This document shows, in pieces, positions 44,025 through 53,043 of a stretch of 64,000 nt of DNA. This DNA comes from Nitrospira sp. ND1. GTDB lineage: Bacteria > Nitrospirota > Nitrospiria > Nitrospirales > Nitrospiraceae. Position numbers and translations under genes: made by a program. The notes beneath the pieces were generated by a model. The model was not told the DNA's origin. It saw only the letters and a program-made list of their open reading frames with translations, and did not search any database. Location of the stretch: NCBI RefSeq assembly GCF_900170025.1, contig NZ_FWEX01000006.1, positions 2,409,625-2,473,624 on the forward strand, written 5' to 3'. Positions within the stretch are counted from its first letter, which is position 1; each line of letters starts with the position of its first letter.

Positions 44025-45539
44025 ATGGCCGTTTCCACGCCGCACTCCAATACTCCGTCGTATGATCCGCAGGTGCTGCTCGATTCACAGCCGGTGACCG
44101 TGAATGTGATCGACCCTGCCGACCATTCCGTGCAATTCCAAAATCGAACCTCGCTGGAAATATTCAGTGACATGGCCGGCTCCAGATGTCATGCGAAAAT
44201 CGCGGGGAAGGCGGCTCCCTGTGAGTTTTGCCGCATGCCTGAGGCGTTGGCGCGCGGAGGCGTGGTGTCCGAGGAGGTGGACATGCCCGATGGCCGCCGT
44301 CTCCTGATCCATTGGGCCAAGGCCCCGACGACGGACGGACGGGTCCATGTGATTGAAACGATCGTGGATGTGACGAAACGCAAGCAGGACGAGCAGAGCC
44401 TGCGGCAGTCGCAGAAGATGGAGGCACTCGGGCGGCTGGCGGCCGGCATCGCGCACGATTTTAACAATCTGCTCATGGTGGTGATCGGCCATGCGCAACG
44501 GGTGGCACAGCAGCTCGGCTCGCATCCTTGCCATCATGAAGTGGAGATGATCGGGCAGGCGGGGAGCAGGGCGGCCGCCTTGACGAAGAAGCTGTTGACG
44601 TTCAGCCGACGCCAGGTGCTGGAGCAACGGGATGTGCCGCTCAATACGTTGATTCGCGACATGGAAGATATTCTACGCCGTTTAATCGGCGAGCAGATTC
44701 AGACGGTGATTGTGCTCGATCCCAGAGCCGGGCATGTGTTGGGCGATCCCGTGCAGATCGAGCAGGTGTTGCTCAATCTGGCCCTCAATGCGCGCGATTC
44801 CATGGCGGAAGGCGGGATTCTCACGATCGAGACGGGCAATGCCGATCTGGATGAGGCGTACGTGCGTGTTCACCCGGGCGCGGTTCCTGGTCCCTACGTC
44901 AAACTCGTGGTGGAGGATACCGGATGCGGGATCGACGCCGAGACGCTCGCCCATATCTTTGAACCGTTCTTCAGCACGAAGGAGTTCGGCAAAGGCACCG
45001 GCTTGGGGTTAGCCACCGTCTATGGCATTGTGAAGGAGAGCCGCGGTTATATCGATGTGACCAGCCAGCCGGGACGCGGCTCGAGGTTTACGGTGATGTG
45101 GCCTCGGGTGCTGACGCAAACAGGAGAAGCCGAGCCGGTGGCGGCGTCTCGCGCGGTTCCGGCCGCTTGCGCGACTATCCTGCTTGTGGAAGACGATGAG
45201 GGCATTCGGCGTCTCGTCTCAGCCGTGCTCCGGGACCAGGGGTATGAGGTGTTGGCGGCCACCGACGGCGTCGAGGCCCTGCAAATGTTGCAGTTGCGAA
45301 AAGGGGGCTGCGACCTCCTGATCACGGATGTGATCCTGCCGAGAATGAAGGCGGCCGTGCTGGCACAGGGGGCGAGGACGATGTTTCCGAACATCAAAGT
45401 GCTCTATATTTCCGGTTATTCCGGCGACATGCTGGTGTCCCATGGGGTGGATGCGCAAGCGGCCTACCTGCAAAAGCCGTTTTTGCCTCAGGCCATTATC
45501 GAAAAGGTGGCCGAACTCCTGCCCGCGCGCCCGCAGTAG
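44025..45539 (+). CDS. Hybrid PAS-histidine kinase with C-terminal receiver
   Basis: A 504-residue cytoplasmic kinase without clear membrane helices. A PAS domain (residues 20-118) has three Cys, C55 in SRCHAKI and C66, C69 in PCEFC, as in PAS domains that may bind a metal or a cofactor. HisKA H-box is AGIAHDFNNLL (His144), N-box LNLALNARDSM, G-boxes DTGCGID and GKGTGLGLATV. The C-terminal receiver begins TILLVEDDEG; its Asp lies in LLITDVILP near residue 435. GTGAGGA precedes the ATG. No transcription factor partner is adjacent. Confidence 0.93.
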   Translation: MAVSTPHSNTPSYDPQVLLDSQPVTVNVIDPADHSVQFQNRTSLEIFSDMAGSRCHAKIAGKAAPCEFCRMPEALARGGVVSEEVDMPDGRRLLIHWAKAPTTDGRVHVIETIVDVTKRKQDEQSLRQSQKMEALGRLAAGIAHDFNNLLMVVIGHAQRVAQQLGSHPCHHEVEMIGQAGSRAAALTKKLLTFSRRQVLEQRDVPLNTLIRDMEDILRRLIGEQIQTVIVLDPRAGHVLGDPVQIEQVLLNLALNARDSMAEGGILTIETGNADLDEAYVRVHPGAVPGPYVKLVVEDTGCGIDAETLAHIFEPFFSTKEFGKGTGLGLATVYGIVKESRGYIDVTSQPGRGSRFTVMWPRVLTQTGEAEPVAASRAVPAACATILLVEDDEGIRRLVSAVLRDQGYEVLAATDGVEALQMLQLRKGGCDLLITDVILPRMKAAVLAQGARTMFPNIKVLYISGYSGDMLVSHGVDAQAAYLQKPFLPQAIIEKVAELLPARPQ

Positions 45540-45771
45540 CGCGGGCCGACGTACGATGTGCCTGATTGGATCAATCCTGCCTGTATGCAGCCCGCTTCCC
45601 GATGGCCGCCGGTGGTTCCGTTACGATCCTGCCTGTAGGCATAAGGGTTGGGTAACCGACTGGTCAAATCGACGCGGATGACTGCTTGACGCCGGAGCGG
45701 AGGAGTCGGCACACTCCCGACCATTGCGGATCTCGGTCCTTAGACCTGAGAAGCGTGGTAAGGAGAGGCGA

Positions 45772-46788
45772 TTGCTCGCGTCATGGACCATCCTCGTGCT
45801 GAGCGGAGCCATGATCGTCATGGCGGGGACGAAACTCTCGCGCTGCGGCGACCAGATAGCGGCGTTGACAGGCCTTGGGCGACTGTGGGTCGGCGTCGTG
45901 TTGATGGCGGCTGCGACGTCGCTGCCCGAGGTATTCACGACCGTCAGCGCCGGTTTGCTCGATGCGCCGGACCTGGCCGCCGGAGATCTCTTCGGCGCGG
46001 TGCTTGCCAACATGTTCACCCTTGGCCTCATCGACCTTATCCATCGCGACAAGCGCGTCTGGGAGCAGGCGGCTTTCGAGCATACGCTCGTGGCTGCGCT
46101 GGCGATGCTCCTCACTGGATTAGCCGCGTTTCTGGTATTGTTTCGGAGTGGGACGGGTGCTTCGGCAATCGAAGGGGGAAGCGCTCTTCTCTTTCTGGCC
46201 TATGTTTTCGGCATGCGGATGGTGTTTCGGCAGGAAGACGTCAAGCGGCGCCAGCGGGCACAGCAACTCCTTGCCGAGGCGGAGGCTGACGACGACCACA
46301 CGCGAGAGTCAGTCCGGCGTGACGGACTGCGCCGCGCCGCCATCGGATTCGTCGCCGCTACGGTGGTCCTGATCATCGCCGCCCCACTGCTTGCCAAGTC
46401 AGCCAAGGATATCGCGGATCAATCGGGAGTCAGCACGACCTTCGTCGGGACGTCGCTCGTTGCGGTGGTGACGACATTGCCTGAGTTGGTCACGTCTCTG
46501 GCCGCCGTCCGGCTCGGGGCCTTCGATCTTGCAGTGGGCAATCTCTTCGGCAGCAATGCCTTCAATATGGCGGCCTTCTTGTTTACCGACCTGGCATACG
46601 CCGGTGGGCCATTACTCGGTGCGATCGACTCCACTCATGCGCTGACCGCCCTTTGGGGCATTCTGATGATGAATGTAGGGCTGATGGGGATTGTGTATCG
46701 AGTGGAGAAGCGGTATTGGCTCATTGAACCGGATAGCCTGGTGATGATCCTCGGGTATCTGCTCGGCCTCTGGCTATTGTTCCGATGA
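45772..46788 (+). CDS. CaCA-family Ca2+/cation antiporter (YrbG-like)
   Basis: A 338-residue inner-membrane exchanger with about ten helices and both alpha repeats: AAATSLPEVFTTVSAG with DLFGAVLANMF in the first half, and AVVTTLPELVTSLAAV with GNLFGSNAFNM in the second. The conserved acidic residues that bind the cation are in TSLPE and TTLPE. The start is taken as TTG 45772 because AAGGAG lies 6 nt upstream; an in-frame TTG at 45724 has none. An acidic loop between halves (EAEADDDHTRES) could be regulatory. Confidence 0.9.
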   Translation: MLASWTILVLSGAMIVMAGTKLSRCGDQIAALTGLGRLWVGVVLMAAATSLPEVFTTVSAGLLDAPDLAAGDLFGAVLANMFTLGLIDLIHRDKRVWEQAAFEHTLVAALAMLLTGLAAFLVLFRSGTGASAIEGGSALLFLAYVFGMRMVFRQEDVKRRQRAQQLLAEAEADDDHTRESVRRDGLRRAAIGFVAATVVLIIAAPLLAKSAKDIADQSGVSTTFVGTSLVAVVTTLPELVTSLAAVRLGAFDLAVGNLFGSNAFNMAAFLFTDLAYAGGPLLGAIDSTHALTALWGILMMNVGLMGIVYRVEKRYWLIEPDSLVMILGYLLGLWLLFR

Positions 46789-46805
46789 TGCCTGCCGTGT
46801 CCCGA

Positions 46806-47045
46806 GCAGGATGCGGAAAAAGTCCGCCAGCGGCGTTCTCGCGGGACACTGCCGCCTCACTATCTCGGCGACGTTCACAAGCGTGACGCGCGTTATTCAG
46901 CGCGTCGTGAACCTCAGAGGCTCACCGTACGGCTACGGGACAAGAGCCTGTCTTGGCAGGATCGGGGTGGGTGGGTGAGTGAGAATGAACGATTCGCCTC
47001 TTCGCTCGCTACGGCCTTGTTGGACGGCCTTTTTGCGCATCCTGC
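46806..47045. repeat. Dispersed inverted-repeat element of about 240 bp
   Basis: GCAGGATGCG (46806-46815) is matched inversely at 47036-47045, and the next bases (GAAAAAGTCCGCCA against TTGGACGGCCTTTTT) continue the pairing imperfectly. Inside lie GCCAGCGGCGTTCTC, shared with the copy at 36529-36543, and a GACGCGC/GCGCGTC hairpin. No gene is inside. I recall similar GC-rich repeats in Nitrospira genomes, but this was not checked here. Confidence 0.65.
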
Positions 47046-47074
47046 AAGGATGTGTCCAGTCACGTCACGGGCGG

Positions 47075-47443
47075 CTATGTCCAGGAGACGGAGGGGAGGG
47101 AGATGACTCGTTCGCTCTCTGCGCTTGACTGTGCCTCCAGGAGCAGATCGTACACAATTTTCACACGAGCCCGTATGTCCTGAGAGAGCGACAGGAATTC
47201 GACCCCGAATGACTCCTTGCCGGTCCAGGTGACAACGGCGGGTTTGATTTCGATGGGTTCCCGGCGATCGGGCAGTGAGATGCGCAGCGTCAATCGCATT
47301 CCGCAATGCACCTTGGCGTCAGGCTGTTCGATCCGGCACCCGCCCGGAGAGAAGTCCCGCACGACGCCCTGGCTGGTCCCGCGAGGCCCCTGAAGCTCAA
47401 TGGGCCGGTTCATCTCCACTCGTGTGTTCTTCCGTTTCGACAT
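47075..47443 (-). CDS. PilZ-domain protein (putative c-di-GMP receptor)
   Basis: A 122-residue protein, mostly one PilZ domain. The c-di-GMP motif is present: RKNTR (RxxxR, residues 4-8) and DFSPGG (D/NxSxxG, near residue 30). Strands to the end include SFGVEFLSLSQDIRARVK. The start at 47443 has AAAGGG upstream; a longer upstream frame lacks it. The protein should bind c-di-GMP and act on an unknown partner. It lies between an inverted repeat and the TPR-protein gene on the same strand. Confidence 0.88.
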   Translation of the reverse strand: MSKRKNTRVEMNRPIELQGPRGTSQGVVRDFSPGGCRIEQPDAKVHCGMRLTLRISLPDRREPIEIKPAVVTWTGKESFGVEFLSLSQDIRARVKIVYDLLLEAQSSAESERVISLPSVSWT

Positions 47444-47588
47444 CGATCGCCCTTTCCGCGTTGCGCCTCTGCGTGACAGGATCAAGCCCGTGCTGTTCGG
47501 AAACAACCCTGCAACAGGAACGGCGTGTGAGACATGCACCGACCCCGTCTGATGCGGGCTTCAGTCTGTTGGAGCTCCAGACCTCCGT

Positions 47589-48578
47589 TCAAATAGCGGG
47601 CTGCATGAGGGACTCCGCTAAATCCCTAAATGTCGGATCCAGCATGAATCGCCTGAATGAAACATCCTGTCGGGGATCCGGTATGCGGTCATCCGTCTCT
47701 CGCTGACGATCGTTGTGGAAGGCCGCGTGGAGGGATTGCATGGCCTTCTCCCGGTCGTTCATCCCCGCATAGGTGCGGGCGAGGTAGTAATGAAACAGTG
47801 AGTTGGCAGGATCTCGTGAGAGACCGTAGTCCAACGTAGTCTTGGCGCGTGCCAGGTCACCGGTCATGCCGTAAGCCACCCCCAGGTTATGAACGAGCAG
47901 GCGCCAGACGGCCTTGCCGAGGGTCGAGTGTGCTCGTTCCAACGCGATCGCCTGTTCATAGTGCGGGATGGCTTGCCTGAATTGCCCTTGAAGGTAGGGC
48001 GCGCTGCCTGCTCGAAAGTGATCGAGGCTGCCGGCCAGGGGTGCGGGGACGATGTCGAGGCTTTGCAGCACCGCTCGCAATCGTGAATCATCTCCGGTCG
48101 TGAAACCGGTTTTGGCAACATGAATGTCTGCGTAGACGTTGTCTTTACGGACGCAGGCAAACAGGTGGAGTTGATCTACCGCGGTTCCTTTGGTCTCTGG
48201 CAGCAGATACTCGAGGACAGGCACCTGCCTGATTTCGTATCGCGTGATGTCCTGCTGGGGTTGTTCCGGTGATGTCCGCGCGATGCGTTCCAGATGGGCA
48301 AGACAGCCTTGTTCCGTAGCCTGACCGGACACCGCTTCTAACGTGACCGAGAGATGCATCGATGCGGCGCTGTTGGTGGCGAAGACATATCGCCGTCCAT
48401 CCGGTTTGATCCCGTCGATCTGCACACGGTAACCGGTCATGTCGAGGCTCACGGCCCAGGGCTGTTCCACGAGGGCGATGGGTGCGGGCTGCGGTGGCTC
48501 CGTTGCCATGGCGGTCCCGAATGCGAACAGGGTCTGGCCGAGCACGCCGATTAGAACTGACTGTGTGAATAATGGCAT
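47589..48578 (-). CDS. Exported TPR-repeat protein
   Basis: A 329-residue protein with a signal peptide (residues 1-24) and GGAG before the ATG at 48578. Residues 30-180 form a beta-rich region with no known match. Tetratricopeptide repeats follow in the second half: HFRAGSAPYLQGQFRQAIPH, LVHNLGVAYGMTGDLARAKT and FHYYLARTYAGMNDREKAM. Such proteins scaffold other periplasmic proteins. Function unknown. Confidence 0.82.
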   Translation of the reverse strand: MPLFTQSVLIGVLGQTLFAFGTAMATEPPQPAPIALVEQPWAVSLDMTGYRVQIDGIKPDGRRYVFATNSAASMHLSVTLEAVSGQATEQGCLAHLERIARTSPEQPQQDITRYEIRQVPVLEYLLPETKGTAVDQLHLFACVRKDNVYADIHVAKTGFTTGDDSRLRAVLQSLDIVPAPLAGSLDHFRAGSAPYLQGQFRQAIPHYEQAIALERAHSTLGKAVWRLLVHNLGVAYGMTGDLARAKTTLDYGLSRDPANSLFHYYLARTYAGMNDREKAMQSLHAAFHNDRQRETDDRIPDPRQDVSFRRFMLDPTFRDLAESLMQPAI

Positions 48579-48961
48579 GGGATCTCCTGGCCCCCTTTCG
48601 TTCGGGTGTCGGTCGTGAGGTGACTATAGTCTAACGTTTACGCCCCGCCTGCCAAAGAAAAAGTGCGAAACCAGCGTCACGGCGCCCTGCTGTTCGGCAC
48701 GTTCGCGGAGAGTTGGTCGGACAGTCTGTGGCGTCCTGCAACAGTGTGGAGGGGAGTCTGAGGTATTTGCCTTCAGCGGGGGACGGCGTAGTGTCGGCTG
48801 GTCGGAGGATCTGCCCCACTCATGCATGTCGCGCGGGCGTGATTGGCGAATCGGGCCTGTCCCCCTCAACGGCTGTTGGGTATCGGCTTTGCATTGTGTG
48901 AGGCAAGGATGTATCTGTATCGTGGGCCGGTCATGCCGGCCGCAGAACGGAAGGAGCAAGA
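48579..48961. other. Divergent intergenic region
   Basis: 383 bp between the TPR gene and the next rightward gene. It must hold two promoters, but no clear -10/-35 pair was found. A GCCGG/CCGGC hairpin lies just before the downstream gene's ribosome site. Confidence 0.35.
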
Positions 48962-49561
48962 ATGCAGCAGCGAACCACGGGGCTACTGGGGTTTCGGCGA
49001 CGGTGGCGAGTCGCCTGCTTATTGGCGGCAAGTCTCATGCTGGCGGGGCCGTCGGCGCATGCCACCGTACAGGTGTTGCCTGAGATGACGCTGAAGCGTG
49101 AGGGGCGGACCATTACCGGAGCCAAGGCGATTCGCGCCGATCAGACGATGCAGGACATTCTGACGGCCTTCGATCGTGCGGAGCACGCGCTGGAACGGCA
49201 GGATCTCAGCGCGCTGATGCAGTTTTATGCGTCCGGCTACAACTACCACGGCTTACATGTGGCGGACGTGGAGCGCATCTGGGGCGAGGTCTTCGAGCAC
49301 TATCGCGCGTTATCCTCGACGCACCTGTTTTCCGAGATGAAGGTGGTGCAGACCGAAGAAGGGACCCGGGTGGAGTTGACGTGCACCGGCGGTCTTTATG
49401 GTACAGAGGCGCAGTCAGGCGCCCGCATCACGCTGGATAGTTGGTTCCAGGAGGTTCACTATCTGGTGCGGGACAAGAACGGATGGCGGTTTCTCGGGAA
49501 TCGAGGGGATGCGCCGCGTTCGGCGCCCTTCTCCTCGTCCCCGCACCACCCTCTGTTCTGA
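48962..49561 (+). CDS. Secreted NTF2-like protein
   Basis: A 199-residue protein with AAGGAG before the ATG and a signal peptide ending near residue 35 (PSAHA). The mature part, LTAFDRAEHALERQDLSALMQFY through VHYLVRDKNGWRFLG (given by its ends only), has the helix-strand layout of the NTF2/SnoaL cone fold, used for small-molecule binding. No catalytic residues are assigned. Convergent with the next gene, 10 bp apart. Confidence 0.78.
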   Translation: MQQRTTGLLGFRRRWRVACLLAASLMLAGPSAHATVQVLPEMTLKREGRTITGAKAIRADQTMQDILTAFDRAEHALERQDLSALMQFYASGYNYHGLHVADVERIWGEVFEHYRALSSTHLFSEMKVVQTEEGTRVELTCTGGLYGTEAQSGARITLDSWFQEVHYLVRDKNGWRFLGNRGDAPRSAPFSSSPHHPLF

Positions 49562-49571
49562 GCGGGAGTGA

Positions 49572-50024
49572 TTAGGCTGCCGCCGCGGATGCGGCTGTGG
49601 CAGCAGTGCCGAGCAGTTTCTTGACGCTGGCATGGGCCAGGACCACGTCAGGTGTCCGTTGCAGTGCTTCATAGTAGCTGCGTTCAAAACCATCGCCCTC
49701 CTCGGAGGGACGCAGCATCGTGCGCGCTTCCGACAGGAGGTCCTGTGCCGCTTCCAGGGTCGTGTCGTCTTGATCTTCGAGGACGACATCGATGCGGACG
49801 ACGAGGTGAGACAAGGGGTGAAGCCAGGCGAACCAGGGGTCGTTCATGACCAGCTGCAACAGTTGTCCCGCCGAGGAGACGCGCCCGTAGATGCGTTCAT
49901 AGGTGACTTGTTCGGAGACGATGAGGGACTTGTGCAGGCCAAGCAGGCCGTGGCGGAGGTCCTTGAGGCTGCGGCGCAAACTGTCCGGAATCGGATTCGG
50001 AGCCGACCAGGAAGAACGTGTCAT
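49572..50024 (-). CDS. Conserved cytoplasmic protein of unknown function
   Basis: A 150-residue, mainly helical protein. Residues 38-70 contain VTYERIYGRVSSAGQLLQLV followed by NDPWFAWLHPLSHLVVRID, a pattern I recall from an uncharacterised proteobacterial family, and SEEGDGFERSYYEALQRTPD precedes an Ala-rich tail. No active site is visible. Divergent from the Ca2+-ATPase-like gene, with 304 bp between starts. Confidence 0.75.
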   Translation of the reverse strand: MTRSSWSAPNPIPDSLRRSLKDLRHGLLGLHKSLIVSEQVTYERIYGRVSSAGQLLQLVMNDPWFAWLHPLSHLVVRIDVVLEDQDDTTLEAAQDLLSEARTMLRPSEEGDGFERSYYEALQRTPDVVLAHASVKKLLGTAATAASAAAA

Positions 50025-50279
50025 ATACCACCAATCCTAACAGATCCACAGCTTCAAGCGACGGTTGTTCCCACCACAGGAATGACGCCCGATCCAGGGC
50101 CGATGCTCCGTCCTTCGTGGATACTCTATCGGCGTGTTTTCGCAAGGATTGAGTCTTCGGTGGGGGGAGGGCCACATTTTTTTGTAAGGTCGCGGCGTAG
50201 ACGTGAGGATAACCAGGGGTTTCTCCTGGAAGCTGAAGCACTTACCTGAATATCGGTCGCGCTCGGGATGTGTACGTAG

Positions 50280-50293
50280 GGGATCCGGATCCC
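50280..50293. promoter_or_regulatory. 14-bp perfect palindrome upstream of the Ca2+-type ATPase
   Basis: GGGATCCGGATCCC is identical to its reverse complement. It lies 35 bp before the ATG at 50329, in the leader of the gene, so it could be an operator or a hairpin that affects translation. A role is inferred only from position. Confidence 0.35.
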
Positions 50294-50328
50294 ACCGCAG
50301 AACCGGTAAGGCGGAGAGATCGGAGGCT

Positions 50329-53043
50329 ATGGTCGAGCAGGGACAAAATATCCAAGCCCGGTGGTACGCACAGTCACCCGATGAACTCGCGCGGGCGCTT
50401 GATGTGAACCTCGCAGAGGGATTGCGCGAGGATGACGCTGCGCGCCGTCTGTCGATGCACGGCCGTAATGAACTGCCGGAAGCCCCGCCCCCTTCCCCTT
50501 GGTCGATCCTTGGGGCGCAGTTCACCAGCCTGATTGTCTGGGTGCTGATCGGCGCTGCGATCGTCTCCGGCCTGCTCGGAGAATGGGTCGATACCGGCGC
50601 CATCCTCGCCATTGTCCTGCTGAACGGATTTCTGGGTTTCGTTCAAGAGTATCGAGCCGAACAGTCGCTGGCGGCACTAAAAACCCTGGCGGTGACCTAC
50701 GCGCGGGTGATTCGCGGCGGCTCGCGGCGTCAGCTGTCTTCCACAGAATTGGTCCCTGGCGACATCATCGACGTAGAGGCGGGGGATCACATCCCGGCGG
50801 ACGCGCGCCTGATTCACGCCGCAGCGTTGCGCACGCAGGAGGCCGCGCTGACCGGGGAATCCACGCCGGTCGATAAGTCAGGCGGGGTGCTGCCTGACAA
50901 CGACCTGCCCCTGGCCGATCGGCGAAACATGCTGTTTCTGGGGACCACCGTCACGGGAGGGAAAGGCCGTGCGCTCATCGTCGCAACCGGTCGCGGAACC
51001 GAGCTGGGGCGGATCGCCACGTTGATGACGTCGGTGCCTGTCGAGCCGACCCCGCTCCAGCGGCGGTTGGAGCAGTTCGGTCATGTGCTGCTGCTGCTGT
51101 CGCTCGGGATCGTCGTCGTTGTGTTCGTGCTGGGCTTGTGGCGAGGCGAGCCGGTCTTCGACATGTTTCTCACGGCCGTGAGTCTGGCGGTTGCGGCCAT
51201 CCCGGAAGGTCTGCCCGCGATTGTGACGACGACCCTAGCACTTGGAGTCATGCGCATGGTGACGCGTCATGCGTTGATCCGTCGATTGCCGGCCGTGGAG
51301 ACCCTGGGGGCGGCGACGGTGATCTGTACGGACAAGACCGGGACCCTGACGAAGAACGAAATGACGGTGACGCGCCTGGCCCTCGATGGACAGGTGTATG
51401 AGGTGACCGGAGAAGGGTATGGGCCGGAGGGTGACATTATCGGTGGCGATCCGCGCGAGGGAGGCTTGCAGCAGCTTCTGTTGAGCGCCCTGTTGTGCAA
51501 CGACGCGACGCTCAAGGAAGTCGATGGCAGTTGGAAAGTGGTGGGCGATCCCACGGAAGGGGCGTTACTCGTTGCGGGCGGCAAGGCCGGATGGCGGAAA
51601 GAAGACCAGGAGCGGGCGCATCCGGTGGTGGGGGAAATTCCCTTCGATTCCGAACGCAAGATGATGACGGTGGTTCGACGATCGGGCGCAGACATCGTGG
51701 CCTATGTGAAGGGAGCTCCGGATATTCTGCTCGGCCGTTGTCGCGACTATCTGTCGGTCGAGGGAGAGGTGCGGCCGCTCACCGATTCGATGAGAGAGTC
51801 CATTCTGTCCATCAACCGGCAGTTCGCCGGGCAAGCCCTTCGTGTCGTCGCCCTGGCCCGGCGGCGCCTCGATCAAGAGCCGTCCATTTACGACTCCGAG
51901 ACCATTGAGCGGCAGTTGGTCTTTCTCGGGTTAGCCGCCATGAAAGATCCCTTGCGTCCCGAAGCCAAGGTGGCCGTCGAGCTCTGCCGGTCGGCGGGTA
52001 TCGCGACGGTGATGATTACCGGTGATCACAAGGAGACGGCCTTGGCCATTGCGCGTGAGGCGGGGTTCCCGGGCGGCGCGACGCAGGCGCTGTCCGGCCT
52101 GGAGTTGAATGGGCTGACCGATGGCGAGTTGTCCGCGCGGGTCCGGGACATTGCGGTGTATGCGCGGGTATCGGCCGAGCACAAACTGCGCATCGTGAGG
52201 GCCTGGCGCGCGCAAGGGGCGGTGGTGGCGATGACCGGCGACGGGGTGAACGATGCCCCGGCGGTGCGGGAAGCGGATATCGGGATTGCGATGGGCCTGA
52301 CCGGCACGGATGTCACGAAAGATGCGTCGGACATGGTCGTCACCGACGACAATTTCGCTTCAATCGCGGCGGCGGTCGAGGAGGGTCGCAGTATCTACGA
52401 CAATATTCGCAAGGCCGTGCATTATCTCTTGTCGTGCAATTTGAGCGAAGTGCTGGTGATGTTGGGGAGTACGTTGCTGGGCTGGCCCCTGCCGCTGCTT
52501 CCGATTCATATTCTGTGGATCAATCTGGTGACCGACGGATTTCCGGCTCTGGCCCTCGCCGTCGATCCGAAAGATCCCGATGTGATGAAACGGCCGCCTC
52601 GCGATCCGCAAGCCCGCCTGTTGGATCGAGAGCGATTTCTGGCTGTCTGTCTCCAGGGCACGGTGATGGCCATGGTGACGCTGGCCGTCTTCGGGATCTC
52701 TCTCACGATCTGGCACGATGAGGTGCCCTTCGCGCGAACCATGACCTTTACCACGCTGGTGTTGGTACAGCTGCTGCACGCCTTCAGTTGTCGCCATGAA
52801 CGGTATTCTCTGTTTCAAATCGGGGTGATGACCAATCGGGCGCTTGTGGGGGCCGTGCTGCTCTCTGCCCTGTTACAGGCCTGGATTTTGTTGAGCGCCT
52901 GGGGGCAGGAGATTTTCAAAGTCGTTCCGCTTCGAGCCGACGAATGGTGGCTGATGCTGGGACTCGGCGTGCTGCCGTTCGTGGTGATGGAACTGTGGAA
53001 GGTGTGGAGGCGAATGCGGGAACCTGTCGCTGAAGCGCGCTAG
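50329..53043 (+). CDS. Ca2+-type P-type ATPase (P2A/PacL-like)
   Basis: A 904-residue ion pump. N-terminal cation-ATPase domain, then LTGEST, TM4 VAAIPEGLPAIVTTTLALG with the Ca-site Glu, phosphorylation site CTDKTGTLTKNEMTV with Asp335, KGAPD, GDGVNDAPAVREADIGIAMG, and TM5-6 with NLVTDGFPALALAVDP. PEGLPAIVT and VTDGFPALAL fit bacterial PacL/SERCA-like pumps. It should export Ca2+ or Mn2+. The start at 50329 follows closely spaced GGAGG; upstream sequence is probably untranslated. The stop overlaps the convergent phosphoesterase gene by 4 bp. Confidence 0.93.
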   Translation: MVEQGQNIQARWYAQSPDELARALDVNLAEGLREDDAARRLSMHGRNELPEAPPPSPWSILGAQFTSLIVWVLIGAAIVSGLLGEWVDTGAILAIVLLNGFLGFVQEYRAEQSLAALKTLAVTYARVIRGGSRRQLSSTELVPGDIIDVEAGDHIPADARLIHAAALRTQEAALTGESTPVDKSGGVLPDNDLPLADRRNMLFLGTTVTGGKGRALIVATGRGTELGRIATLMTSVPVEPTPLQRRLEQFGHVLLLLSLGIVVVVFVLGLWRGEPVFDMFLTAVSLAVAAIPEGLPAIVTTTLALGVMRMVTRHALIRRLPAVETLGAATVICTDKTGTLTKNEMTVTRLALDGQVYEVTGEGYGPEGDIIGGDPREGGLQQLLLSALLCNDATLKEVDGSWKVVGDPTEGALLVAGGKAGWRKEDQERAHPVVGEIPFDSERKMMTVVRRSGADIVAYVKGAPDILLGRCRDYLSVEGEVRPLTDSMRESILSINRQFAGQALRVVALARRRLDQEPSIYDSETIERQLVFLGLAAMKDPLRPEAKVAVELCRSAGIATVMITGDHKETALAIAREAGFPGGATQALSGLELNGLTDGELSARVRDIAVYARVSAEHKLRIVRAWRAQGAVVAMTGDGVNDAPAVREADIGIAMGLTGTDVTKDASDMVVTDDNFASIAAAVEEGRSIYDNIRKAVHYLLSCNLSEVLVMLGSTLLGWPLPLLPIHILWINLVTDGFPALALAVDPKDPDVMKRPPRDPQARLLDRERFLAVCLQGTVMAMVTLAVFGISLTIWHDEVPFARTMTFTTLVLVQLLHAFSCRHERYSLFQIGVMTNRALVGAVLLSALLQAWILLSAWGQEIFKVVPLRADEWWLMLGLGVLPFVVMELWKVWRRMREPVAEAR

